A stretch of DNA of 32,580 bases from Egaibacter sp046050465. GTDB taxonomy: Bacteria; Pseudomonadota; Gammaproteobacteria; Burkholderiales; Burkholderiaceae_C. Below the pieces are notes generated by a model. That model had not been told where the DNA came from. It saw only the letters and a program-made list of their open reading frames with translations, and ran no database searches. A program made the translations under genes and the position numbers. Position 1 is the first letter of the stretch. Every line of letters begins with the position of its first letter. The stretch covers positions 1-32,580 of the forward strand of contig JBJOPS010000014.1 in the NCBI GenBank assembly GCA_046050465.1, in the 5' to 3' direction. Below are positions 23,435 to 31,131 of this stretch, in pieces.

Positions 23435-25140
23435 AAATAGTAGCAAGAGACATTCCTCCTCGTGCCGTATGGGCGCTTGAACAGGCCGGCGTTCATCCGC
23501 TGCTGGCGCGTTTGTTCGCAGCACGTGGCGTGCAGAGCAAGGACGAGCTCGATGATGGACTCAGCCGCCTGTTGCCCCCATCTGGCATGCTGGGTACGGC
23601 GCAAGCGGCCGCGTTGCTGGCCGACGCCATTGTGCAGAACAAACGCCTGTGCATCGTGGCCGACTACGACTGTGATGGCGCCACGGCCTGCGCAGTTGCC
23701 ATGCGTGGCCTGCGGCTGCTGGGCGCCAAACAGGTGAGCTACATCGTTCCCGACCGGGTGGTAGACGGTTATGGCCTCACCAGCCCCATTGCTCAGCGTG
23801 TCAAGGACAGCGGCGCCGAGGTGTTGATCACCGTGGACAACGGCATCGCCAGCATGGACGGCGTGGCCACCGCCAAAGCACTGGGCTTGCAGGTGCTGGT
23901 AACAGACCATCATCTGCCCGCGGCCACCTTGCCCGGCGCGGATGTGATCGTCAACCCGAACCAGCCTGGCTGCACGTTTGAGAGCAAGTCCATCGCCGGT
24001 GTCGGCGTGATGTTTTATGTGCTGCTGGCGTTGCGCTCCGAATTGCGCCAGCGCGGTGTCTTCACCGTGGAAAACCAGCCCAAGCTGGACGCGCTGCTGC
24101 CGCTGGTGGCGCTGGGCACGGTGGCAGACGTGGTGAAACTGGATGCCAACAATCGCCGCCTCGTCGCTCAGGGCCTAAAACGGGTCCGCGCCCTCGTCCT
24201 GCCTGCGGGGATAGCTAGTCTTTTTGTAGCAGCCGGCCGGGTGGCCAAAGTAGCCACCACCTTCGATTTCGGCTTTGCGCTGGGGCCCCGCATCAACGCC
24301 GCCGGGCGGCTGTCAGACATGACACTGGGCATTGAATGCCTGCTGACGGACGATGCCGGGCGTGCCGACGAACTGGCCAAAATGCTGGACGGCATCAATC
24401 GCGAACGCCGCGAAATTGAGGGTGACATGCGTGATCAGGCCATGCAAATCGCCGAGTCGCTGTTCGATGAGGGGGACGAACCACCACCCGCCATTTGCGT
24501 CTTTGACCCTGATTTTCACGAAGGCGTGGTCGGCATCGTGGCCTCGCGTATCAAGGACAAGCTGCACCGCCCCAGTTTTGTGTTCGCTGCCAGCGCCGCG
24601 CCAGGCAAGGAGCACGAACTCAAGGGTTCAGGCCGCTCCATTCCCGGTTTTCACCTGCGAGACGCGCTGGACCTGGTAGCCAAGCGTTATCCCGACGTGC
24701 TGCTGCGGTTCGGTGGTCACGCCATGGCGGCCGGTTGCACCATCGCCGAGGAGCATTTTGACGATTTTGAGCAGGGCCTGAATGAGGTCGCCCAGGAATG
24801 GCTGGACGCCGCCACGCTGACCCGCCGTATCGATACCGATGGTCCTCTGGCACCCGAATACCGCCGCATTGACCTGGTGGACACGCTGCACCATGAAGTC
24901 TGGGGGCAAGGCTTTGCGCCGCCCACCTTCAGTGAAGAAGTGGAAGTGGTGTCACAACGGCTGGTGGGCGAAAAGCACCTGGCATTGAAGCTCAAGCACC
25001 AGGGGTCCCCGGTGGACGGCATCTGGTTCGGCCGCACCGAACCCCTGCCCGCACGGGTCAAACTGGCGTTCCGGCTGGATGCGGACGAGTGGAACGGCGT
25101 GCGCCGCGTGCGGTTTCTGATTGAAGGAGCTGAGGTCTGA
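23431..25140 (+). CDS. recJ: Single-stranded-DNA 5'-3' exonuclease RecJ
   Basis: RecJ degrades single-stranded DNA in recombination, mismatch and base-excision repair. The 569-residue protein has DHH-family motifs: VADYDCDGATACAVA (motif I), VDNGIAS, VTDHHLPAA (DHH), and the VNPNQPGC segment. GPRINAAGRLSDM and, in the DHHA1 domain, RFGGHAMAAGC are present. The C-terminal OB-like domain follows from about 460. A 55-bp repeat lies in frame at codons about 249-267, between the DHH core and GPRINAAGR. The start overlaps the upstream gene by 4 bp. Confidence 0.97.
   Translation: MKIVARDIPPRAVWALEQAGVHPLLARLFAARGVQSKDELDDGLSRLLPPSGMLGTAQAAALLADAIVQNKRLCIVADYDCDGATACAVAMRGLRLLGAKQVSYIVPDRVVDGYGLTSPIAQRVKDSGAEVLITVDNGIASMDGVATAKALGLQVLVTDHHLPAATLPGADVIVNPNQPGCTFESKSIAGVGVMFYVLLALRSELRQRGVFTVENQPKLDALLPLVALGTVADVVKLDANNRRLVAQGLKRVRALVLPAGIASLFVAAGRVAKVATTFDFGFALGPRINAAGRLSDMTLGIECLLTDDAGRADELAKMLDGINRERREIEGDMRDQAMQIAESLFDEGDEPPPAICVFDPDFHEGVVGIVASRIKDKLHRPSFVFAASAAPGKEHELKGSGRSIPGFHLRDALDLVAKRYPDVLLRFGGHAMAAGCTIAEEHFDDFEQGLNEVAQEWLDAATLTRRIDTDGPLAPEYRRIDLVDTLHHEVWGQGFAPPTFSEEVEVVSQRLVGEKHLALKLKHQGSPVDGIWFGRTEPLPARVKLAFRLDADEWNGVRRVRFLIEGAEV
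24177..24231 (+). repeat. 55-bp dispersed repeat, copy 4, inside recJ
   Basis: The most diverged copy: cgccctcgt block, then gctag (24214-24218), 7 nt, gtagc (24226-24230). It is read KRVRALVLPAGIASLFVA, in the same codon phase as the copy in the Nif3-like gene. Since RecJ proteins normally have a related peptide here, part of the resemblance may come from the gene itself, so this copy is less certain than the others. Confidence 0.45.
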
Positions 25141-25188
25141 CCCCGGCCTGATTCAGCAGAAAAATGTCACAGCGCCTAAAATGACGCG

Positions 25189-26043
25189 GTGACATCCATC
25201 CTGAACGCAGACCTCCATTGCCACTCCGTTGTCTCCGACGGCACTCTGACACCTGAAGAACTAGCTGCGCGCGCCAGGACCAACGGTGTGGAACTGTGGT
25301 CACTCACAGACCACGACGAGATTGGTGGACAGCATCGCGCCGCCGCTGCAGCAAAAGCCCATGGGATGCGTTACCTCACAGGCACCGAAATCTCAATCAC
25401 CTTCATTGGTAAAACCGTTCACATCGTGGGCCTGGGATTTGATGCCGATGACCTGGCCCTCAAACAGGGTCTGATGCAAACGCGCGGCGGGCGTGGCCAG
25501 CGGGCCATGGAAATGTCAGACGGCCTGGCCAAAGTTGGCATCCATGGGGCCTACGAAGGAGCACTCAAGTTTGTGGGCAACCCGGAGCTGATCTCGCGAA
25601 CCCACTTTGCGCGCTACCTGGTGGAGTCTGGCGTATGCAAGGAAACCAATGAAGTATTCCGCAAGTACCTGACCGAAGGCAAACCCGGTTTTGTCGAGCA
25701 CCGGTGGGCCACACTGAAAGATGCAGTGAGCTGGATCACGGGCGCCGGGGGCATTGCCGTCATCGCCCACCCGGCGCGCTACAAATTCACGGCGAATGAG
25801 GAATATGCCTTGTTCACTGAATTCAAGAACCACGGTGGCCGGGGCGTTGAGGTGGTCACAGGCAGCCACACGGTGGCCGAATATGTTACCTATGGAGAAA
25901 CCGCGCGCGAGTTCGGGCTGGCGGCCTCGCGGGGCAGCGATTTCCACAGCCCCGATGAGTCGCACACCGACCTGGGCACACTGCCTTACCTTTGCGGTGA
26001 ACTGACGCCGGTATGGGATCTGCTGACGGACCGCATTCAGTGA
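25189..26043 (+). CDS. PHP-domain phosphoesterase (RNase AM / YciV type)
   Basis: Members act as 3',5'-nucleotide phosphatases and 5'-3' exoribonucleases on short RNA. The 284-residue protein starts at GTG 25189. The metal motifs of PHP are visible: DLHCHSVVSDG (His10, His12, Asp17), LTDHDEIGG, GTEIS, VIAHPARY and SRGSDFHSP. The length and pattern match the RNase AM family, not the polymerase-associated PHP. A TAAAAT at 25176-25181 lies only 7 bases before the start codon, so its mRNA might be leaderless. It overlaps the EamA gene by 4 bp (GTGA). Confidence 0.9.
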   Translation: MTSILNADLHCHSVVSDGTLTPEELAARARTNGVELWSLTDHDEIGGQHRAAAAAKAHGMRYLTGTEISITFIGKTVHIVGLGFDADDLALKQGLMQTRGGRGQRAMEMSDGLAKVGIHGAYEGALKFVGNPELISRTHFARYLVESGVCKETNEVFRKYLTEGKPGFVEHRWATLKDAVSWITGAGGIAVIAHPARYKFTANEEYALFTEFKNHGGRGVEVVTGSHTVAEYVTYGETAREFGLAASRGSDFHSPDESHTDLGTLPYLCGELTPVWDLLTDRIQ

Positions 26044-26948
26044 ACAGACGCCGCGCCGACCGGCCGCAAAATGCGCTGACCGGCATTGCCTTGGTCACCG
26101 CCGCTGTGGCCTGTTTTGCCACGCTGGATACCACCACCAAGTTTGTGAGCACCGGCGTACCCTTGTTGATGGCGCTGTGGTTTCGATATGCCTTTCAGGC
26201 CATGTCCACTACCCTGGTCGTGCTGCCCTTGCGGGGGCTGAGCGTGTTGCGCACGGCCCACCCCCGCTACCAGCTGCTGCGTGGTCTGCTGCTGATGAGC
26301 TCCACCATGCTCGCCTTTGTGAGCCTGAAATACACACCGGTAGCCGAATTCACCGCCATCGTCATGATGACGCCGCTGCTCATCACCTTGCTGGCCGCCT
26401 ATTCAATGGGCGAGCGGGTTTCGCTGTTGCGCTGGATGCTGGTGATAGGCGGTTTTCTCGGAACTATCATCATCATTCGCCCAGACAGCGATGACTTCAA
26501 CTGGGCACTTTTGCTCCCGCTGACACTCGTGGGAACCAGTGCCTGGTTTCAGTTGCTGACCAGCAAAATGGCGAAAACCGAAGACCCGCTCACCATGCAT
26601 TTCTACACCGGCTGGATCGGTACGCTGGTGGCTTCCCTGATACTGCCTTTTGTCTGGGTAAACATCGATTCATCACTGCTTTGGGGAGGGTTGTTCATCA
26701 TGGGCCTGATGGGCACAGTGGGTCATTTCATGTTGATCCTGGCCTACCAGCGTGCCCCCGCGGCGACCCTCATGCCCTATCTGTATGGCCAGATCGGATT
26801 TGCCATGCTGGGCGGCTGGCTGGTGTTCTCACATATTCCCGACAAGTGGTCGCTGGCTGGCATTGCGATGATCGCTATCTGTGGAGCCGTGGGTGCCTGG
26901 CTGACTGCACGCGAAGCGCGTGTTGTCGTGGAGCGTGTGGAATCCTGA
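26040..26948 (+). CDS. EamA-family (DMT) inner-membrane transporter
   Basis: Drug/metabolite transporters export metabolites; the substrate here cannot be told. The GTG at 26040 overlaps the preceding stop as GTGA and gives 302 residues; an in-frame ATG at 26013 would add nine residues. About ten hydrophobic segments form two EamA repeats, the first at about residues 10-135 (FATLDTTTKFVSTGVP) and the second at about 150-285 (GLMGTVGHFMLILAYQRAPA, LYGQIGFAMLGGWLVF). The C-terminus is charged (TAREARVVVERVES). It probably shares a transcript with the PHP gene. Confidence 0.88.
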   Translation: MNRRRADRPQNALTGIALVTAAVACFATLDTTTKFVSTGVPLLMALWFRYAFQAMSTTLVVLPLRGLSVLRTAHPRYQLLRGLLLMSSTMLAFVSLKYTPVAEFTAIVMMTPLLITLLAAYSMGERVSLLRWMLVIGGFLGTIIIIRPDSDDFNWALLLPLTLVGTSAWFQLLTSKMAKTEDPLTMHFYTGWIGTLVASLILPFVWVNIDSSLLWGGLFIMGLMGTVGHFMLILAYQRAPAATLMPYLYGQIGFAMLGGWLVFSHIPDKWSLAGIAMIAICGAVGAWLTAREARVVVERVES

Positions 26949-26966
26949 TCGCGAACAATTAATGAT

Positions 26967-27590
26967 ATGGCCCAGTACTTCGAAGTTCATCCCGAAAATC
27001 CACAGCCCCGGCTGCTGAAACAAGCCGTTGCGCTGCTGGAAAAAGGCGGCATTCTGGCCGTGCCTACCGACTCCAGCTATGCGCTGGTTTGCCATCTGGA
27101 CGATAAAGCAGCTGCGGACAATCTGCGCCGCATCCGTGGTGTGGACGACAAACACCATCTGACGCTGTTGTGCCGGGATCTAAGCGAGCTGGCCAACTAT
27201 GCACGGGTTGACAATCGGCAGTTTCGGCTCATCAAATCCGTTACCCCCGGCCCCTACACCTTCATACTGGAAGCCAGCAAAGAGGTGCCCCGCCGCGTAA
27301 GCCACCCTTCGCGCAAGACCATTGGTTTGCGGGTACCCGAACACAGGGCGTTGCAGGAACTGCTGGCGCTGCACAACGGGCCCCTGCTCGCAACAACCCT
27401 GATCGCTATCGGTGAGACCGACCCACTCAATGACGCCCACGACATCCGTGACCGCTATGAACACCAGGTGGGAGGGGTAATTGATGCCGGGGCCTGTGCG
27501 CAGGAGTCCACGACTGTTGTAGACCTGACCGGGGGCGATCCAGTGGTCATTCGCCAGGGTCGTGGCGATACGGCAGCTCTGGGCCTCTGA
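26967..27590 (+). CDS. L-threonylcarbamoyladenylate synthase family protein (YciO/Sua5-like)
   Basis: The Sua5/YrdC fold binds double-stranded RNA and, in TsaC/Sua5, makes the precursor of the t6A tRNA modification. This 207-residue protein has LEKGGILAVPTDSSYALVC, the basic KHHLTLLCRDL segment, TPGPYTFILEAS, and GLRVPEH near the middle. The KHHLTLL and VRRS-type details resemble the YciO branch, whose function is not settled, more than TsaC (which has KRP). It lies 18 bp after the transporter gene. Confidence 0.87.
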   Translation: MAQYFEVHPENPQPRLLKQAVALLEKGGILAVPTDSSYALVCHLDDKAAADNLRRIRGVDDKHHLTLLCRDLSELANYARVDNRQFRLIKSVTPGPYTFILEASKEVPRRVSHPSRKTIGLRVPEHRALQELLALHNGPLLATTLIAIGETDPLNDAHDIRDRYEHQVGGVIDAGACAQESTTVVDLTGGDPVVIRQGRGDTAALGL

Positions 27591-27618
27591 CCCCACCACC
27601 CTCTGCGACAATTACCCG

Positions 27619-28287
27619 ATGGACATCGCCCAACTGATTCAAACCGTCGCCATCTACGCATTGCCGGTGCTGTTCGCCATTACCGTGCACGAAGCCGCAC
27701 ATGGCTACGCTGCACGGCACTTTGGCGATAACACCGCCTATGCGCTGGGACGCATCACGCTCAATCCGCTTAAGCACATTGATCCCATTGGCACCATCCT
27801 GATGCCGCTGATGTTGTACTTCGCCACGTCGGGTGCCTTTTTGTTCGGTTATGCGAAACCCGTACCGGTGCGATTTGGCAACCTGCGCAACCCCAAGCGC
27901 GACATGGTCTGGGTAGCTCTGGCGGGGCCGGGAGCCAACTTCATTCAGGCATTGCTCTGGGGCGTGCTGTTTTTTGTATTGCGGGGCATCGGCGTGACTG
28001 AACCGTTCTTCTTGAAGATGGCGCAGGGCGGCATGCTGGTCAACGTGGTGATGTTTGCATTCAACCTGTTTCCACTGCCGCCGCTGGATGGCGGGCGAAT
28101 TCTGGTGGGTTTGCTGCCCTACAAACAGGCTGAACTGGTCTCGCGGGTGGAGCCCTGGGGGTTTTTCATCGTCATGGCTCTGGTACTTGCGGGTATTGTG
28201 AGCACGCTCTGGATGCAGCCTTTGATGGCCCTCACGTATGGTCTGCTAAACATCTTGTTGACACCTTTTTCCATGTTACTGGGCTAA
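27619..28287 (+). CDS. Site-2 protease-like intramembrane metalloprotease (M50)
   Basis: M50 proteins cleave membrane-embedded peptides; many short versions like this one lack a known substrate. I chose the ATG at 27619 (222 residues, MDIAQLIQTV); the longer frame from 27562 overlaps the previous gene. The zinc motif is HEAAH at residues 24-28, followed by NPLKHIDPIGTI and, near residue 157, PPLDGGRI, which supplies the third ligand. About five hydrophobic segments are present. It is followed 9 bp later by trpS, a neighbour pair seen in Burkholderiales. Confidence 0.9.
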   Translation: MDIAQLIQTVAIYALPVLFAITVHEAAHGYAARHFGDNTAYALGRITLNPLKHIDPIGTILMPLMLYFATSGAFLFGYAKPVPVRFGNLRNPKRDMVWVALAGPGANFIQALLWGVLFFVLRGIGVTEPFFLKMAQGGMLVNVVMFAFNLFPLPPLDGGRILVGLLPYKQAELVSRVEPWGFFIVMALVLAGIVSTLWMQPLMALTYGLLNILLTPFSMLLG

Positions 28288-28296
28288 TCTTTCGTC

Positions 28297-29598
28297 ATGA
28301 GTTCAACGCGCTTCCTGACCGGCATCACCACGTCGGGCACACCTCACCTGGGCAACTATGTGGGCTCGATCCGCCCGTCTGTTCGTGCCAGCCTGCGCAC
28401 GGATGTGGAGAGTTTCTATTTTCTGGCGGACTACCACGCGCTGATCAAGGTGGAAGAGCCCGGCCGCATCCAGCGTTCCACGCTGGAGATTGCCGCCAGC
28501 TGGCTGGCTGCAGGGCTGAACCCTGAACGCGTCACGTTCTATCGGCAGTCCGACATCCCCGAAATTCCCGAACTCACCTGGTTTTTGACCTGTGTCACCG
28601 GCAAAGGCGTGCTCAACCGCGCCCATGCCTACAAGGCGGCCGTTGATAAAAACACGGCTATCGCTGCCGACACCGATGCCGACATCACCGCCGGCCTGTT
28701 CATGTACCCGGTGTTGATGGGTGCCGACATCCTGTTGTTCAACGCGCACAAGGTACCCGTGGGTCGCGACCAGATTCAGCACATCGAAATGGCGCGTGAC
28801 ATGGCCTACAGCTTCAACCACCGTTACGGCGAGCACTTTGTTCCGCCGGAAGCCGAGATCGAAGAATCGGTAGCCACCTTGCCTGGCCTGGACGGCCGCA
28901 AGATGAGCAAGAGCTACGACAACACCATTCCGTTGTTTGCACCGCGCGAACAGCTCAAGAAATTGATCGCCGGCATCGTCACCGATTCACGTGCACCTGG
29001 CGAAGCCAAAGACACCGAAGGCTCAGCCCTGTTCCAGATTTACCAGGCGTTTGCCTCGGAAGAGGAAACAGCCGCTCTGCGCAAGTCTTATGCGGACGGC
29101 ATTGCCTGGGCCGACGCCAAAAACGTGCTGTTCGAACGTATCGACCGCGAAATTGCACCCATGCGCGAAGCCTACCTCGACCTGATCAACCACCCGGCGC
29201 GCATTGAAGACATTCTGCTCGCCGGTGCGGCCAAAGCACGCAAGCTGGCCACGCCATTCATGGGACGCTTGCGCCACGCTGTGGGCCTGCGGGACCTGCG
29301 CGTGCAAGCCACAACCAAAGCAGCCAAGAGCGTCAAAGCCAACCTGCCCACATTCAAGCAATACCGCGAGACCACGGGCCAATTCCACTTCAAGCTGGTG
29401 GATGCGCAGGGCCGGCTGCTACTGCAAAGCCACGGATTTGACTCGCCCAAGGACGCTGGCAAGGCCATTGGCCTGCTTCAGCAGCACGGTGGTGCGGCGC
29501 TGTCGGGGCTTGCAGCTCAAATCGACATGGCAGCAGATATCACATTGGAAGAGGTTGGCGCCGCACTGCAACAACTCATTGACGCAGCAGCCACCTAG
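28297..29598 (+). CDS. trpS: Tryptophanyl-tRNA synthetase with C-terminal extension
   Basis: TrpS charges tRNA-Trp. The class I signatures are TSGTPHLGNYVG (HIGH-like) and GRKMSKSYDN (residues about 200-209). The enzyme is 433 residues, about 100 longer than the E. coli protein. The extra part at about 350-400 has the order FKQYRETTGQFHFKLVD, then RLLLQSHGFDSPKDAG, which resembles a DUF1508/YegP-like fold; this is inference from the pattern. I recall long TrpRS proteins in Comamonadaceae, so the extension is probably not a unique event. The start ATG at 28297 is well placed. Confidence 0.95.
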   Translation: MSSTRFLTGITTSGTPHLGNYVGSIRPSVRASLRTDVESFYFLADYHALIKVEEPGRIQRSTLEIAASWLAAGLNPERVTFYRQSDIPEIPELTWFLTCVTGKGVLNRAHAYKAAVDKNTAIAADTDADITAGLFMYPVLMGADILLFNAHKVPVGRDQIQHIEMARDMAYSFNHRYGEHFVPPEAEIEESVATLPGLDGRKMSKSYDNTIPLFAPREQLKKLIAGIVTDSRAPGEAKDTEGSALFQIYQAFASEEETAALRKSYADGIAWADAKNVLFERIDREIAPMREAYLDLINHPARIEDILLAGAAKARKLATPFMGRLRHAVGLRDLRVQATTKAAKSVKANLPTFKQYRETTGQFHFKLVDAQGRLLLQSHGFDSPKDAGKAIGLLQQHGGAALSGLAAQIDMAADITLEEVGAALQQLIDAAAT

Positions 29599-29625
29599 GC
29601 CTCATCTCTGAGTCTTTGAGCAAGA

Positions 29626-29967
29626 TCATGTGCCAAGCAGACGGCGAGCCAGAACCGATTGCATGTCACGGCGTCCGTCTGCAATCAGGTAGACGATGAC
29701 TTGATTGCCGTTGACACGGTAGATCACACGGTACGGTTTGAAAAAGGTCTGGCGGTATTCTTTAATTCCAAGTCCGACCAGTTCTTTTGGATAGCTACCG
29801 CGTTCTGGGAACTTCGAAAGACTCTCCACAACGTCCATTAAAGCATCCAGCACATAGTTGGCGTTGGCCACGCAGTCGTACTCGGCAATGTAGTCGTGAA
29901 TGGCCTCCAAATCCTGTTCCGCGCCCTCAGTGAGCAGAACTTGCAATCTGGCAGGAGCGCCCGCCAT
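29626..29967 (-). CDS. RelE/ParE-family toxin
   Basis: RelE/ParE toxins either cleave mRNA on the ribosome or poison gyrase; which one cannot be told here. The 113-residue protein has the fold's hallmarks: LTEGAEQDLEAIHDYI, SLSKFPERGSYPKEL, KEYRQTFFKPYRVIYRV and VYLIADGRRDMQSVLARRLL. Its ATG overlaps the stop of the antitoxin by 1 base (TGATG). The order antitoxin then toxin is the standard one. The terminal GRRDMQ-LLARRLL pattern is close to ParE-like proteins. Confidence 0.88.
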   Translation of the reverse strand: MAGAPARLQVLLTEGAEQDLEAIHDYIAEYDCVANANYVLDALMDVVESLSKFPERGSYPKELVGLGIKEYRQTFFKPYRVIYRVNGNQVIVYLIADGRRDMQSVLARRLLGT

Positions 29968-30242
29968 CAGGCTGTGGCTCGCTTGGCGCGCAGGCGTGCA
30001 ACCACGTCTGCCATGGATTTGACCTTCCCGGCGGCTACATTCTGATTGCCCAGCGCAAGGATTTTAAGCAATGCCAGTGTTTCTTGTGTCTCTTCGAACG
30101 AGGCAATGTCTTGTAGGACAGCCTTGGCCTCACCGTTTTGGGTGATGACCATGGGCTCGCGCTGCTCCGCTAGGTGCGACAACACCTCGGCAGCGTTGGC
30201 TTTGAGGTAGCTGATGGGCTTGACTTGTGATGAGTAACGCAT
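29967..30242 (-). CDS. Phd/YefM-family antitoxin
   Basis: Phd/YefM antitoxins neutralise the toxin and, with it, repress their own promoter. The 91-residue protein begins MRYSSQVKPISYLKANAAEV, with the Phd pattern LSHLAEQREPMVITQNGEAKAVL at about residues 22-44. The C-terminal half (ETLALLKILALGNQNVAAG then DVVARLRAK) should bind the toxin. It has a good promoter upstream with a palindrome over the -10 (30264-30297). Confidence 0.88.
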   Translation of the reverse strand: MRYSSQVKPISYLKANAAEVLSHLAEQREPMVITQNGEAKAVLQDIASFEETQETLALLKILALGNQNVAAGKVKSMADVVARLRAKRATA

Positions 30243-30263
30243 AGAAATGTCTCAGGTGTTGGT

Positions 30264-30297
30264 GACTAAATATAGTCTTTTTATGGTCCTGTGACAA
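30264..30297 (-). promoter_or_regulatory. Promoter and likely operator of the toxin-antitoxin pair
   Basis: On the minus strand TTGTCA (30297-30292), a 17-bp spacer and TATATT (30274-30269) match the sigma70 consensus at 5 of 6 positions each. The -10 lies inside a palindrome GACTA-(4 nt)-TAGTC (30264-30277). The -10 is 26 bp from the antitoxin ATG. An operator over the -10 fits autorepression by the Phd-type antitoxin; this role is inferred. Confidence 0.7.
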
Positions 30298-30560
30298 GTG
30301 GCTGCTGGCACGGGATGTCGAATGCATTCGAAAGGGACTGTGGATAGCATGTTTATTTAACTGATGCTATTCATTAATTCCGGGGCCGCGCCCTTTGTCT
30401 TATTCTTGGCGCCGAGAAGTGGCAATGAAATTGGTATTCACAATTCCTTCACGTCAATCAAATTGATGGGTGAAAAATTCGGAGCTGCGGCGTTTATTTC
30501 TGCCATCACTAAAGTTGCATCCTGATAATTTTCGGCGATACGAGGGGATATGACTATGCC
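30298..30560. other. A/T-rich stretch without a convincing gene
   Basis: Between the toxin-antitoxin promoter and the IS630 tail I see no gene I can support. A 7-bp inverted repeat (atagcat at 30344-30350, atgctat at 30364-30370) is present. A 53-codon open frame runs 30364-30525 from ATG to TGA (MLFINSGAAPF), without a ribosome binding site or known match; it may be a remnant. Confidence 0.5.
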
Positions 30561-30725
30561 GTGAAGTTGAACGCCGATTTGAAGCAGGAGATCGGTAAGC
30601 GTGTGCCAGTCAAAACCAAGGCCAAGTTACGCGAAGCGGCAAACGAGCATATGACGATGTTGGAGAAAAACCCTCAGCGCTTTATGAGCTACTTCCAAGA
30701 CTGCCGGGTTCGCTATGCGGCTTAA
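30561..30725 (+). pseudogene. IS630-type transposase C-terminal tail
   Basis: The frame from 30561 to TAA 30723-30725 reads VKLNADLKQEIGKR, then VKTKAKLREAANEHMTM and FMSYFQDCRVRYAA, the last 54 residues of an IS630-type transposase including its natural end. No transposase sequence continues upstream of about 30561, so it is truncated on the 5' side. It is related to the minus-strand relic at 22238-22445 (shared ADLK, TKAKL, EHM), although each has lost different parts. Confidence 0.75.
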
Positions 30726-30800
30726 AACTTCACAGGGCCGGAGCAATAGGTAACGCTTCACCTGCTGGGCGGCTGGTAGAATCTCACTCGATTGAGTCCC

Positions 30801-30840
30801 GGAGAGGTGGCAGAGTGGCCGAATGTACCTGACTCGAAAG
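30801..30840 (+). pseudogene. 5' fragment of a tRNA-Ser gene
   Basis: ggagaggtggcagagtggcc and the following 20 bases match the first 40 bases of the intact tRNA-Ser(CGA) at 30991 at 36 of 40 positions, including loop ctcgaaa. After that it diverges: the 3' side of the anticodon stem (ggcag) cannot pair with cctga, and no variable arm, T-arm or acceptor 3' strand follows. It is a broken duplicate, 150 bp before the intact gene. Confidence 0.75.
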
Positions 30841-30990
30841 GCAGTGCGTCCTCTTGTCGGGTAACAAAAGACTGTTGAATTTAAAGAAGATTTAGAAGTT
30901 TTTGCAGTGCTGAAAGGCTTGCAAAGACTTGCAAAGCTGTTAGACCATGCCAATGCCGTGACTCGACATTGGTGGCTTTGCGAAAGGTTA

Positions 30991-31080
30991 GGAGCGGTGG
31001 CAGAGTGGTCGAATGTACTTGACTCGAAATCAAGCGTAGGGGCGACCCTACCGTGGGTTCGAATCCCACCCGCTCCGCCA
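30991..31080 (+). tRNA. tRNA-Ser (anticodon CGA)
   Basis: A 90-nt class II tRNA with long variable arm and encoded CCA. The acceptor stem is ggagcgg/ccgctcc, anticodon stem cttga/tcaag with loop ctcgaaa (CGA at 31025-31027), variable arm around gtaggggcgaccctac, T-arm gtgggttcgaatcccac. A strong terminator follows 6 bases later. Confidence 0.97.
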
Positions 31081-31085
31081 CTGAC

Positions 31086-31131
31086 AACGGTCTGTTGCTA
31101 CATAAAACATAGCAGCAGACCGTTTTCTTTT
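31086..31131 (+). terminator. Intrinsic terminator of tRNA-Ser
   Basis: A 15-bp stem, with one G-T pair, joins 31086-31100 (aacggtctgttgcta) to 31110-31124 (tagcagcagaccgtt) with a 9-nt loop, followed by a T-rich run to 31131. The remaining 255 bp to the small coiled-coil ORF hold nothing I recognise. Confidence 0.9.

Noticed and set aside
30364..30525. 53-codon frame starting MLFINSGAAPF
   Set aside because: No ribosome binding site, no recognisable family, and it lies in an A/T-rich remnant region; kept only as a note in the intergenic entry.
30881..31087. Minus-strand 68-codon frame beginning MSVAERVGFEPTVGSPLR
   Set aside because: It is the translated complement of tRNA-Ser; GFEPTVGSP is a well-known spurious product of tRNA-Ser antisense annotation.
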